DNA of 64,000 nucleotides from Streptomyces mangrovisoli (GTDB taxonomy: Bacteria > Actinomycetota > Actinomycetes > Streptomycetales > Streptomycetaceae), in assembly GCF_000974985.2 (NCBI RefSeq), contig NZ_LAVA02000003.1, forward strand, positions 186,001 through 250,000. Reading direction: 5' to 3'. Each line of letters starts with the position of its first letter. The stretch's first letter is position 1. The translations under genes and the position numbers were made by a program. Of this stretch, positions 1-8,549 are shown in pieces. Below the pieces are notes generated by a model. That model saw only the letters and a list, made by a program, of their open reading frames with translations, made no database searches and had not been told where the DNA came from.

Positions 1-1579
1 CGAACAGCGAGCGCTCGGCGAAGGAGATCAGGGCGAGCGGGCTGTTCGCCGCCTTGCTGTGCGGGAAGGCGGCGTAGCTCTGCGCTCCGGCGAACTGCCA
101 GTACAGCGGGTAGGCGACCAGCGGCAGACAGACCAGGGCCGCGAGGCCCAGCCCCTTGAGTAGCGGCCGCCACGCCGCCCGTGCCACGGCCGGGCGGGCG
201 GCCGCGTAGCCGAGCGCGAACAGCGCCATGCCGATCGACGCCAGCAGCAGCGGCTCCTCGCCCAGGAAGATCTGGTAGGCCGCCATCAGGCCGAGGACGA
301 CGCCGTTGCGGCGGACGCGGACGCCCGCGCACAGGCGCAGCGCCCGCTCCACGATCAGCGGGATCATGAACAGGACGACGAAGTTGGGGTGCGCGTTGGC
401 GTGGCTGACCATCGGCGGCGCGAACGCGGCCAGCGACGCCCCGACGAAGGCGGCCGCCCGGCGCGCGACCACCCGGTTCACGATCAGCCGGTACCAGGCG
501 AACGCCGTCACCGCGAGGCCCAGCGTCATGCACAGGCTCAGCGACACCGCCGGGCCGAAGGCGAGGGTGACCGGCACGAAGGGCACCGACAGGCCCAGCA
601 TGACCGTGTTGGCCATGAGGTTCACGCCGTCGGGGAAGCCCTGCAGATCGGTGAAGAACGGGTTGTGAAGGTGGGCCACGCTGTCCGCGGCGACCGCGAA
701 GAACCACTCCCACTGGTTCTGGTCCTGGAGCGAGTCGGCCAGATAGCGGTGGTTCGGGTCGAAGAACCGGCCCGAGTACAGGCCCACCGACATCGCCAGG
801 AACAACAGCCCCACCAGCAGGTCCGCGGGGCGCAGGGTGTGCCGGGCCTTCAGCCGGACGAGTTCGGTCAGGACGCGGGCGTAGTCGAGCGGCCGTACCT
901 TCGAGCCGATCCGGTGCGACCAGCTGACCGGGACCTCGGCGACCGGCCAGTCGGCGCGGTGGAAGTGCGAGAGCACCTCGACGTCTATGCCCCAGCCGTC
1001 GAGCCGGGACGCGGCGAACGCCTCCCGGGCCCGGTCGCCGTCGAACAGCTTGAACCCGCACTGGGTGTCGCGGATGCCGGGCACCGCGACGGCGCGTATG
1101 ACGAAGTTGCCGGCACGGCCCAGCAGTTCGCGCATCCGGTGCTGGCGCAGGTGGATCGTCGCGCCCGGCACCGAGCGCGAGCCGATCACCGCCGCGGCGC
1201 CCCCGTCCGCGCACAGCTCCGTGTCGAGCCGCGCCAACTCCTCGATGGGCGCGGCCAGATCGGCGTCCGTGACCAGCACCCGCCGCCCCCGGGTGGCCGC
1301 GACGCCGAGCCGCAGCGCCCGGCCCTTGCCGCGGTGGTCGGCGCCGGCGACCAGGCGGACGCGGTCGTCCTCGCGTCCGCTGACCACGTCGCGGGTGCCG
1401 TCCGTGGAACCGTCGTCGGCGACCACGATCTCCCAGTCCGCCCAGCGGCCCGGGTGCTCCTCCAGATAGCCGGTGATCGCGTCGAGGGTCGGCCCGAGCC
1501 GCTCCTGCTCGTTGTAGGCGGGTACGACGACCGAGAGCGCCACCGTCTGCCGGGTCTGGCGCACGGGCGCCGCGCTCAC
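1..1579 (-). CDS. Glycosyltransferase family 2 / polytopic membrane fusion (partial, 3' end outside window)
   Basis: The gene enters the window from the left edge, so only the first ~526 residues are visible. The GTG start at 1579 overlaps the stop of the upstream GntR gene by 4 bp (GTGA), which implies translational coupling. Residues ~14-240 form a GT-A domain of the polyprenyl-phosphate glycosyltransferase type: VVVPAYNEQERL near residue 17, DDGSTDGT near 55 and the metal-binding DADLAAP near 104. From ~250 onward the protein is hydrophobic with many membrane segments, as in family members that carry a fused GT-C-like or mannosyltransferase-like membrane half. The family transfers sugar from a nucleotide sugar to a polyprenyl phosphate at the inner face of the membrane. 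The donor and the job of the membrane half cannot be read from the sequence. Confidence 0.85.
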   Translation of the reverse strand, partial: MSAAPVRQTRQTVALSVVVPAYNEQERLGPTLDAITGYLEEHPGRWADWEIVVADDGSTDGTRDVVSGREDDRVRLVAGADHRGKGRALRLGVAATRGRRVLVTDADLAAPIEELARLDTELCADGGAAAVIGSRSVPGATIHLRQHRMRELLGRAGNFVIRAVAVPGIRDTQCGFKLFDGDRAREAFAASRLDGWGIDVEVLSHFHRADWPVAEVPVSWSHRIGSKVRPLDYARVLTELVRLKARHTLRPADLLVGLLFLAMSVGLYSGRFFDPNHRYLADSLQDQNQWEWFFAVAADSVAHLHNPFFTDLQGFPDGVNLMANTVMLGLSVPFVPVTLAFGPAVSLSLCMTLGLAVTAFAWYRLIVNRVVARRAAAFVGASLAAFAPPMVSHANAHPNFVVLFMIPLIVERALRLCAGVRVRRNGVVLGLMAAYQIFLGEEPLLLASIGMALFALGYAAARPAVARAAWRPLLKGLGLAALVCLPLVAYPLYWQFAGAQSYAAFPHSKAANSPLALISFAERSLF

Positions 1580-2277
1580 CGGCCCGCCAGCCGCTCGACC
1601 AGCGCGAGGGAATGGGCGTTGTACTCGCCGACGATCTTGCGGGCGGAGTCCACGTCACGGTTGCCGAGGGCGTCCACCAGTTCGGTGTGGCCGGCCCACA
1701 GCTGTCCGCGCAGATCCGTGGCCCCGCGCAGGTGCTGCACCGTGCACACCCAGGACTGCACGCGCAGCCGGTGCAGGAAGTCGGTCAGATAGGCGTTGCC
1801 GAACAGGGCGCCCAGCTCACGCCAGAACCTCAGGTCGTAGCCGACGAGGACCCTCAGCTCGCCCGCGGCGGCGGCCCGCTGGGCCTCCTCGCCGCGCCGG
1901 CGCACCGCGGCGAGCGCGGCCACCGAGCGCGGGTCGTCCGCCTCCCGCAGGGCGTGATGCCCGTCGAGCAGGGCGTGGAACATGCCGTCCGTGACCATGC
2001 TGCGGGCCTCGACCATGCCGCGGTAGTCGTCGGCCGAGTACTCGGTGACCCGGAACCCGCGGTGCTGGTCGGCCTCCAGGAGCCCCTGCGCCGACAGGTC
2101 GACGAGCGCCTCGCGCACGGGCGTCGCGGAGACGCCGTACTGGTCGGCGATCTCCTTGACGGTGAACTCCCGGCCCGGCTGGAGCCGCCCGGCCAGCACC
2201 TCGTCGCGGAGCGCGTCCGCGATCTGCTGACGCAGGGTGCTGCGGGTGACGGCACCGGTGCCGCTGGAGCCGTGCAT
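1576..2277 (-). CDS. GntR-family transcriptional regulator (FadR/FCD type)
   Basis: A 233-residue protein. Residues ~12-75 are a GntR winged helix: LRQQIADALRDEVLAGRLQPG, followed by the recognition region YGVSATPVREALVDLSAQGLLE. Residues ~85-225 are an all-helical FCD ligand-binding domain. FCD regulators usually respond to small carboxylates or amino-acid-like ligands. The gene lies just downstream of an aminotransferase on the same strand and overlaps the glycosyltransferase start, so it may control the aminotransferase; that is inference from position. The ATG at 2277 is the most upstream reasonable start. Confidence 0.85.
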   Translation of the reverse strand: MHGSSGTGAVTRSTLRQQIADALRDEVLAGRLQPGREFTVKEIADQYGVSATPVREALVDLSAQGLLEADQHRGFRVTEYSADDYRGMVEARSMVTDGMFHALLDGHHALREADDPRSVAALAAVRRRGEEAQRAAAAGELRVLVGYDLRFWRELGALFGNAYLTDFLHRLRVQSWVCTVQHLRGATDLRGQLWAGHTELVDALGNRDVDSARKIVGEYNAHSLALVERLAGR

Positions 2278-2370
2278 GGTCGGCTGGTCCCCCTTGCGCG
2301 TGCGGGTGGCGTGCGTACGTCTATGTGTACGGGCACGCCACCTTACGCGTTCGGGTTCCCGGGCAGTCAG

Positions 2371-3726
2371 TTACACCGTGTACTCGTCGGCCACGGTCAG
2401 AGCGGCGTCCAGGGCGGCCAGACCCTCCTTCAGTTCGGCCTCGGTGACGTTGCACGGCGGCACCACGTGCGTGCGGCTCATGTTGATGAACGGCCACAGA
2501 CCGTGCTTCTTCGCGGCGGCCCCGAACGCGGCCATCGGCGCGTTCGCCTCACCGGTCGCGTTGTACGGCACCAGCGGCTCGCGGGTCTCGCGGTCGCGCA
2601 CCAGCTCCAGCGCCCAGAACATGCCCATGCCGCGCACCTCGCCGACGCTCGGGTGCCGCTCGGCCAGGGCCGTGAGGCCCGGCTCCACGACGGACGCGCC
2701 GAGCCGCGCCGCGTTCTCCACGACGCCCTCCTCGGCCATCACACCGATCGTCGCGACGGCCGCGGCACACGCCAGAGGGTGACCGGAATACGTCAGGCCG
2801 CCGGGGTAGGGACGGCGCGCGAAGGTCTCCGCGATCGCCCCGGAGATGGCGACGCCGCCGAGCGGCACATAGCCGGAGTTGACGCCCTTGGCGAAGGTCA
2901 TCAGGTCCGGCACCACGTCGAAGGCGTCGGCCGCGAACCAGGTGCCGGTCCGCCCGAACCCGGCCATCACCTCGTCGAGCACGAACACGATGCCGTACTT
3001 GTCGCAGATCTCCCGGACCCCGGCGAGATAGCCGGGCGGCGGGACCATGATGCCCGCGGTGCCCGGGATCGTCTCCAGGACGATCGCGGCGACCGTGCCG
3101 GGCCCCTCGAAGGCGACCGTCGTCTCCAGGTGCTCCAGCGCCCGCGCGCACTCCTGCTCCTCGGTCTCGGCGTAGAACCGCGAGCGGTACAGGAACGGCG
3201 CCCAGAAGTGCACCACGCCGGCCGAGGCGCTGTCGGAGGCCCAGCGGCGCGGGTCGCCGGTCATGTTGACGGCCTGGTGGGTGCCGCCGTGGTACGAGCG
3301 GTAGGCGGTGAGCACCTTGGCCCGGCCGGTGTGCAGCCGCGCCATCCGCACGGCGTGCTCGATCGCGTCCGCGCCGCCGTTGGTGAAGAAGATCTTGTCC
3401 AGGTCGCCGGGGGTCCGCTCGGCGATCAGCCGGGCCGCCTCCGAACGGGACTCGATGGCGAACGCGGGCGCGAAGGTGGTCAGGCGCCCGGCCTGCTCCT
3501 GGATCGCGGCGACCACCTTGGGGTGCTGGTAGCCGATGTTCGTGTAGACGAGGCCGCTGGTGAAGTCGAGGTAGCGGTTGCCGTCGTAGTCCCAGAAGTA
3601 CGACCCCTCGGCACCGGCGACGGCGAGCGGGTCGATGAGCTCCTGCGCGGACCAGGAGTGGAAGACGTGCGCGCGGTCCGCGGCCTTCACGGCGGCGCCG
3701 GCCTGGGGGTTGGGCTGAGGGGTCAT
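2371..3726 (-). CDS. Class III PLP-dependent aminotransferase
   Basis: A 451-residue fold-type I aminotransferase of the acetylornithine/GABA/beta-alanine group. The PLP-binding aspartate is in VFVLDEVMAGFGRTG (D251), and the Schiff-base lysine is K280 in MTFAKGVNSG. A glycine-rich NGGADAIEHAVRMAR near residue 116 binds the cofactor phosphate. The reading frame stays open well upstream, but the ATG at 3726 gives the family's usual N-terminus, and the stretch above it contains 33-bp tandem repeats and is unlikely to be coding. The next gene on the same strand is a GntR/FCD regulator 93 bp downstream. The amino donor cannot be told from sequence. Confidence 0.85.
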   Translation of the reverse strand: MTPQPNPQAGAAVKAADRAHVFHSWSAQELIDPLAVAGAEGSYFWDYDGNRYLDFTSGLVYTNIGYQHPKVVAAIQEQAGRLTTFAPAFAIESRSEAARLIAERTPGDLDKIFFTNGGADAIEHAVRMARLHTGRAKVLTAYRSYHGGTHQAVNMTGDPRRWASDSASAGVVHFWAPFLYRSRFYAETEEQECARALEHLETTVAFEGPGTVAAIVLETIPGTAGIMVPPPGYLAGVREICDKYGIVFVLDEVMAGFGRTGTWFAADAFDVVPDLMTFAKGVNSGYVPLGGVAISGAIAETFARRPYPGGLTYSGHPLACAAAVATIGVMAEEGVVENAARLGASVVEPGLTALAERHPSVGEVRGMGMFWALELVRDRETREPLVPYNATGEANAPMAAFGAAAKKHGLWPFINMSRTHVVPPCNVTEAELKEGLAALDAALTVADEYTV

Positions 3727-3869
3727 GCGGGCGAGCGTACGAGGCCGCCGCGCGCCCGCGACATGGGCGTCCTGTCTGCGGTCGGGGGGTTTCCGCGACA
3801 GATTGTCGACGGGCCGAGCGGTCGGCCCTGGGCGGGTCCGCCTCCCCTCCCGCCGGATGGTGCTCCCAC

Positions 3870-3968
3870 GAGCCGAGCGACGGCCCGGCACCCGGTTCCG
3901 CCGAGCCGTGTGACGGCCCGGCACCCGGTTCCTGTGAGTCGAGCGACGGCCCGGCACCCGGATTTCGG
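3870..3968. repeat. Three 33-bp tandem repeats
   Basis: Units run 3870-3902, 3903-3935 and 3936-3968. Each contains the core CGACGGCCCGGCACCCGG (TGACGG... in the middle copy). They lie in the divergent gap between the aminotransferase and the phosphate-binding-like gene. They may be slippage products, or hold promoter or operator copies. Confidence 0.85.
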
Positions 3969-4069
3969 CTGAACGTCACCCCGTCTTCCCCCCGCCGGAC
4001 CGGTGCTTTCCGGCCGCCCTGCGTACCGTGACCCCACTACCGGCTCCGGGAGCGGCGGGGGCACCCACA

Positions 4070-5596
4070 ATGGAGTGGCTGAGTGCGGAGAACGTGGTGG
4101 CGGTGGGGACCGCGGTCCTCGGCATCGCCGCGTCCGGAATCATGCTCTGGTACGAACGCCGGGTGCCGCGCCGCAAACGCATCGGCTACCGCGTCCAGAT
4201 GGACAACCCCATAGGCGACGGGGCCCGCTCCGGCCGGCCCAACCGCCGGATCGGCGTCTTCAACGACATGGAGGGGATGGCCGACGCCACCCTGGTGCTG
4301 CTCAGGGTGGAGAACGACGGCTCCCAGAGCATCGGCCGCGACGACTACACCGGCCCCGATCTGCACGGCCTGACCGCCGAGTTCACCGACCGCACGGTGC
4401 GCGGGGTGTCGGTGACCCAGCCGACCGTCAACGGCCATCTGATGGACCACTTCACGCCGGAGCGCGGGTTCGGCTTCGCCGGCCACACCCTGCGCATCCC
4501 GCGCGTCCCGCTCAACCACGGCGACCACTTCAAGCTGCTGGTGCTGCTGTCCGGCGGCGGTGTCGGGCAGCCGATCCACCTGGTCGGCGGCATCAGCGAG
4601 GGCGAGGTCCACCCCAACCGCAGCGCGACCCCCGACGACAAGCCCCCGCTGTTCAGCCGGGCCTCCCGGCTGATCACCGTCCTGCTGACGGTCAGCGTGC
4701 TCACCCTCGCCACGATCGTCGTCGCCCGTGACGACGCCCCGCCGCCCATCGGCTGCGCGACGGGCTCGCTCACCGTCATCGGCTCCACCGCCTTCGCGCC
4801 CGTCGTGCAGGAGGTGGCGACGAAGTACGAGCACGACTGCGCGGGCAGCACGATCACCGTGGACGCGCACGGCTCCACCGCGGGTGTACGGGAACTGAAC
4901 GCGACCGGCGCCGAGTCGGAGAAGGGCTCGCCCGCGGTCGTGGCGCTCTCCGACGGCCCCAAGCCGGACGGCCTGCCCCAGCTGCGCGAGAACCGCGTCG
5001 CCGTCTCGGTGTTCGCCCTCGTGGTCAACGACGACGTGCACCTCACCAACCTCTCCACGGCCGATCTACGGCGCCTGTACCGCGGGGAGATCTCGAACTG
5101 GAGCCGACTGGGCGGGCCCCGCCTCGCGGTCCATCTGGTCAGCCGGGACGCCAACTCCGGCACCCGGCAGGTCTTCCAGCGGCGGGTGCTGGGCCGCGGC
5201 GAGATCGCCAACTCCTCCGTCGACTGCGTGCACAAGGACGACGCCACGGCCTCGGTGATCCGCTGCGAACTCGACTCCACCGACCAGGTTCTCGCGGAGG
5301 TCGCCCACCTGCCCGGCGCCATCGGCTACAGCGAGCTCAACCTCGCGGACCGGACCAAGGGTCTGCACATCCTGCGGCTCGACGGCGACGCGCCCTCGGT
5401 CGACGCGATCGAGCACGGCACGAGCGCGTACCCGTACCGCGAGATCGAGTACGCCTACACCTACGGGCAGCCGCCCGCCGACTCCCTCGCGTCGAGCTTC
5501 CTGACGTATCTGTCCCGGGGCAACGGCCAGGACGTGATCCGCACGCACGGCCACATACCGTGCTGGACGCCGGAAGGGATGAAGCTCTGCGCGTGA
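4070..5596 (+). CDS. Membrane-anchored phosphate-binding-like (PstS-fold) protein
   Basis: A 508-residue protein from the ATG at 4070; a GTG at 4028 would add 14 Ala/Pro-rich residues. An N-terminal membrane helix (residues ~5-23) is followed by a ~170-residue region of unknown fold and a second membrane helix near residues 200-222 (LITVLLTVSVLTLATIVV). The C-terminal ~280 residues look like a type 2 periplasmic phosphate-binding protein: GSTAFAPVVQEVATKYE, then STAGVREL, ISNWSRLGG and RDANSGTRQVFQ. The topology would place the PstS-like domain outside the cell and the middle region inside, as for a sensor rather than a free ABC binding protein. No pst transporter genes are adjacent. Function beyond likely oxyanion binding is unknown. 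Confidence 0.75.
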   Translation: MEWLSAENVVAVGTAVLGIAASGIMLWYERRVPRRKRIGYRVQMDNPIGDGARSGRPNRRIGVFNDMEGMADATLVLLRVENDGSQSIGRDDYTGPDLHGLTAEFTDRTVRGVSVTQPTVNGHLMDHFTPERGFGFAGHTLRIPRVPLNHGDHFKLLVLLSGGGVGQPIHLVGGISEGEVHPNRSATPDDKPPLFSRASRLITVLLTVSVLTLATIVVARDDAPPPIGCATGSLTVIGSTAFAPVVQEVATKYEHDCAGSTITVDAHGSTAGVRELNATGAESEKGSPAVVALSDGPKPDGLPQLRENRVAVSVFALVVNDDVHLTNLSTADLRRLYRGEISNWSRLGGPRLAVHLVSRDANSGTRQVFQRRVLGRGEIANSSVDCVHKDDATASVIRCELDSTDQVLAEVAHLPGAIGYSELNLADRTKGLHILRLDGDAPSVDAIEHGTSAYPYREIEYAYTYGQPPADSLASSFLTYLSRGNGQDVIRTHGHIPCWTPEGMKLCA

Positions 5597-5655
5597 CACC
5601 GGTGCAGGCACCGGCGGGCCTGGCGCCGGCCCGCCCGCACGGCGCCCCGCAGGGG

Positions 5656-6423
5656 TCAGCGCGGCTCCGGCGGGCGCTGGCGGGGCATGTTGGGGCGGGC
5701 GGGGCCGGCGGCCGGCATCCCGAAGCGGCCCTGCACGACCTGCCCCTCGTGCCGCCCGCCGGAGGAGACCGCCGAGTGCAGGCCCATCGGCGCGGACCCG
5801 GTGCGGAACTCGACCATCCAGTCCGCCGTCTCCGTCCGCACCAGCTCCGTCACGTCCTCCGAGAACCTGCGCAGCACCCCGAGGCACCGCTCCGCCGCCT
5901 CACCGGCCGTGCCCTCGGCCGGTCCCAGCACCTCCCGCACGCTCTCCGCCGCCCAGTCGAACTGGAGCGCCTGGAGCCGCCGCTGCACCGCCTGCGCGGT
6001 CGCCACGTCCCTTATCCAGCCGGACGTCACCCCGAAGAACCGGTCCCCGGCCACGCACGCCACCCCCATCAGCAGCGCCAGATACCCCCAGGCGGCCACC
6101 CCGGTCACCGCGCCCGTGAGGTCGAGCAGCGGCAGCGCGGCGCCCGTCACCGCGCCCACCGCCGCACCGGTGCGCAGCACCCGGGCGCCGCGCCGCTTCC
6201 AGACCCGGTCCCCGAGATACCAGGCCGCCGTCTCCAGCGCCCCGTGCTCCACCCACCGGTACAGCTCGTCGAGCCGTACCGCGGGCTCGCCCCAGTCGCC
6301 GAGCGGGAAGACCCGCCCGGTCAGATCGCCCGGCCGCAGCCCGGCCGCACCCTCGCCCCGCCCGTCCTGAGGCGGACCCTCGGGCTGCATCTCCGGCTGA
6401 CCCACCCGGCTCTCCCTACTCAT
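5656..6423 (-). CDS. SLATT-domain membrane protein
   Basis: A 255-residue protein with a hydrophilic N-terminus, two closely spaced membrane helices at ~83-125 (VLRTGAAVGAVTGAALPLLD and YLALLMGVACVAGDRFFG) and a helical cytosolic C-terminal half that ends Pro/Arg-rich. The helix pair followed by RxWxRxxxxxQ-type helices fits the SLATT superfamily. SLATT proteins have been predicted to form membrane pores and are often coupled to nucleotide-signal enzymes. Here it stands alone, convergent with the phosphate-binding-like gene and divergent from ybaB, so a defence role is not indicated by context. Confidence 0.6.
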   Translation of the reverse strand: MSRESRVGQPEMQPEGPPQDGRGEGAAGLRPGDLTGRVFPLGDWGEPAVRLDELYRWVEHGALETAAWYLGDRVWKRRGARVLRTGAAVGAVTGAALPLLDLTGAVTGVAAWGYLALLMGVACVAGDRFFGVTSGWIRDVATAQAVQRRLQALQFDWAAESVREVLGPAEGTAGEAAERCLGVLRRFSEDVTELVRTETADWMVEFRTGSAPMGLHSAVSSGGRHEGQVVQGRFGMPAAGPARPNMPRQRPPEPR

Positions 6424-6659
6424 CCCGATCGGTCACGTTCCGTCACATTGGATGCTGACGCGCGGCACCCTTCCTACCGCCCAATGGGTGGCGAAGGGGT
6501 AGTTTCGGCGTCTTTTCCGCCCGGAAGAGGGCCCCTGTCGGGTATAGGGCCCGTTCCGATCTCACTCGAAAGAGTGGCGGCGCGTCGGCCACGGGGACCA
6601 CGTAGGCTCGTGCACAGCGGAGAAATCAACTGACAGCCGGACGAAAACAGGAGCTGATC

Positions 6660-7001
6660 GTGATCCCCGGTGGTGGCCAGCCCAATATGCAGCAGCTGCT
6701 CCAGCAGGCCCAGAAGATGCAGCAGGACCTCCAGCGCGCGCAGGAGGAACTGGCCGTGACCGAGGTCGAGGGGCAGTCGGGCGGCGGCCTGGTGCGTGCC
6801 ACCGTCACCGGCGCCGGTGAGCTGAGGGCGCTGCGGATCGACCCGAAGGCGGTCGACCCGGAGGACACCGAGACCCTCGCCGATCTGGTCGTGGCGGCGG
6901 TGCAGGCGGCCAACGAGAACGCGCAGGCGCTCCAGCAGCAGAAGCTCGGCCCGCTGGCCCAGGGCCTGGGCGGCGGAGGCATCCCGGGCCTGCCTTTCTG
7001 A
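6660..7001 (+). CDS. YbaB/EbfC family nucleoid-associated protein
   Basis: A 113-residue protein starting at GTG 6660 behind an AGGAG site. The core, [19 protein letters not shown] followed by a beta-hairpin and helix, is the standard YbaB DNA-binding dimer fold, with a Gly-rich C-terminus ([12 protein letters not shown]). It lies directly upstream of recR, the usual ybaB-recR arrangement. YbaB proteins bind DNA with little sequence specificity and are linked to recombination and replication restart. Confidence 0.9.
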   Translation: MIPGGGQPNMQQLLQQAQKMQQDLQRAQEELAVTEVEGQSGGGLVRATVTGAGELRALRIDPKAVDPEDTETLADLVVAAVQAANENAQALQQQKLGPLAQGLGGGGIPGLPF

Positions 7002-7015
7002 CGTCCGCGGCGCGC

Positions 7016-7105
7016 GTGCCGTACGACGTCACCGAGGCGTTCTCGCAACGCCACCCCGGCAGCGCCTTCCTCCGGAAGGCGGCGGCCAACTACCGTACGT
7101 ACTGA
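7016..7105 (+). CDS. Possible 29-residue ORF between ybaB and recR
   Basis: GTG at 7016 to TGA at 7105 reads [21 protein letters not shown] and so on, ending in NYRTY. Composition is protein-like and the ORF fills the ybaB-recR gap. It has no clear ribosome binding site and could be the remnant of a longer C-terminus. Low confidence. Confidence 0.25.
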   Translation: MPYDVTEAFSQRHPGSAFLRKAAANYRTY

Positions 7106-7134
7106 AAGACCCGTGGAACAGGAAGGCCGGTCCG

Positions 7135-7734
7135 TTGTACGAAGGCGTGGTCCAGGACCTCATCGACGAGCTGGGACGGCTGCCCGGCGTCGGTCCCAAG
7201 AGCGCGCAGCGGATCGCCTTCCACATCCTCCAGGCGGAGCCGACCGACGTACGGCGTCTGGCCCAGGCGCTGCTGGAGGTCAAGGCGAAGGTCCGCTTCT
7301 GCGCGACGTGCGGCAACGTCGCGCAGGAGGAGCTGTGCAACATCTGCCGTGACGCCCGCCGCGACCCGTCCGTCATCTGCGTGGTCGAGGAGCCGAAGGA
7401 CGTCGTCGCGATCGAGCGCACCCGGGAGTTCCGCGGCCGCTACCACGTGCTCGGCGGCGCGATCAGCCCGATCGACGGCGTGGGCCCGGACGACCTGCGG
7501 ATAAGGGAACTGCTCGCGCGGCTCGCCGACGGCGCGGTCACCGAGCTGATCCTCGCCACCGACCCCAATCTCGAAGGCGAGGCGACGGCCACGTACCTCG
7601 CCCGCATGATCAAACCCATGGGCCTCAGGGTCACCCGCCTGGCCAGCGGCCTCCCGGTGGGCGGCGACCTGGAATACGCGGACGAGGTCACCCTCGGCCG
7701 CGCCTTCGAGGGGAGACGACTCCTAGATGTCTGA
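7135..7734 (+). CDS. recR: Recombination protein RecR
   Basis: A 199-residue protein, full length for the family, starting at TTG 7135 behind AGGAAGG. In order it has a helix-hairpin-helix ([18 protein letters not shown], residues ~12-30), a four-cysteine zinc finger (CATCGN...CNIC, ~57-72) and a Toprim domain ([16 protein letters not shown], ~80 on). RecR acts with RecF/RecO to load RecA at single-strand gaps. The stop overlaps the start of the DUF5063 gene by 8 bp. Confidence 0.97.
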   Translation: MYEGVVQDLIDELGRLPGVGPKSAQRIAFHILQAEPTDVRRLAQALLEVKAKVRFCATCGNVAQEELCNICRDARRDPSVICVVEEPKDVVAIERTREFRGRYHVLGGAISPIDGVGPDDLRIRELLARLADGAVTELILATDPNLEGEATATYLARMIKPMGLRVTRLASGLPVGGDLEYADEVTLGRAFEGRRLLDV

Positions 7735-8392
7735 CGCCACGCTGCACGACACGACGCGGAACCCGGACGACTTCGCGGTCCAGATCGCCGACCAGATCGA
7801 GAGCTTCCTGGTGGCCGTCACCGAGGTCGCGAAGGGCGACGAGCCCGGCTCGGCGGTGCCCTTCCTCCTCCTGGAGGTCTCCCAGCTGCTGCTGGCCGGC
7901 GGCCGGCTCGGCGCGCACGAGGACATCGTCCCCGAGGAGCGTTACGAGCCCGACATGGGTCCCGAGCCGGACGTCGACGAGCTGCGCGAGAACCTCGCCC
8001 GGCTGCTGGAGCCGATCGACGTCTACTCCGAGGTCTTCGACCCCTACGAGCCGCGCAAGGCCCCCGTCCCGGCGCGGATCTCGGACGACCTCACGGACGT
8101 CATCACCGACCTGCGCCACGGCATGTCCCACTACCGGGCCGGCCGGGTCACCGAGGCGCTGTGGTGGTGGCAGTTCTCCTACTTCTCCAACTGGGGCTCG
8201 ACGGCCTCGGCCAGCCTGCGCGCCCTGCACTCGGTGCTCGCCCACATCCGCCTGGACCAGCCGCTCCAGGAGCTGGACGGCCTGGACACCGACCAGGGCG
8301 TGGGCGACGACACCCTGGAGTTCGAGGCCGGCCAGGTGATGGCGGAGGAGATCGGCGGCCCGCTGGGGCTGGGCTCGGCACGACCGAACTGA
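7727..8392 (+). CDS. DUF5063 domain-containing protein
   Basis: A 221-residue acidic, mainly helical protein with no signal peptide or membrane segment. It matches what is called DUF5063 in actinomycetes: [16 protein letters not shown] near the start and the tryptophan-rich [15 protein letters not shown] in the middle. The start lies inside recR, so the two are probably co-translated. The family is conserved next to recR in Streptomyces. Its function is unknown. Confidence 0.75.
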   Translation: MSDATLHDTTRNPDDFAVQIADQIESFLVAVTEVAKGDEPGSAVPFLLLEVSQLLLAGGRLGAHEDIVPEERYEPDMGPEPDVDELRENLARLLEPIDVYSEVFDPYEPRKAPVPARISDDLTDVITDLRHGMSHYRAGRVTEALWWWQFSYFSNWGSTASASLRALHSVLAHIRLDQPLQELDGLDTDQGVGDDTLEFEAGQVMAEEIGGPLGLGSARPN

Positions 8393-8549
8393 TGAGAGGC
8401 AGCCCACAGCCTTCATCGGGTCCGCTCTGGGCAGGAACCCTTCGACGGGCCGCCGGATCGCGGGAATCTCACGATGCGGTATCCCGAAGGGTTATTTCGG
8501 ACGCTCGATAGACTGAGCGCGCAATCGACACACTGAGCGAGGAGCGCAC

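Noticed and set aside
1612..3972. A 786-codon open frame on the plus strand
   Set aside because: Antisense to the GntR and aminotransferase genes, which carry recognisable active-site and HTH motifs.
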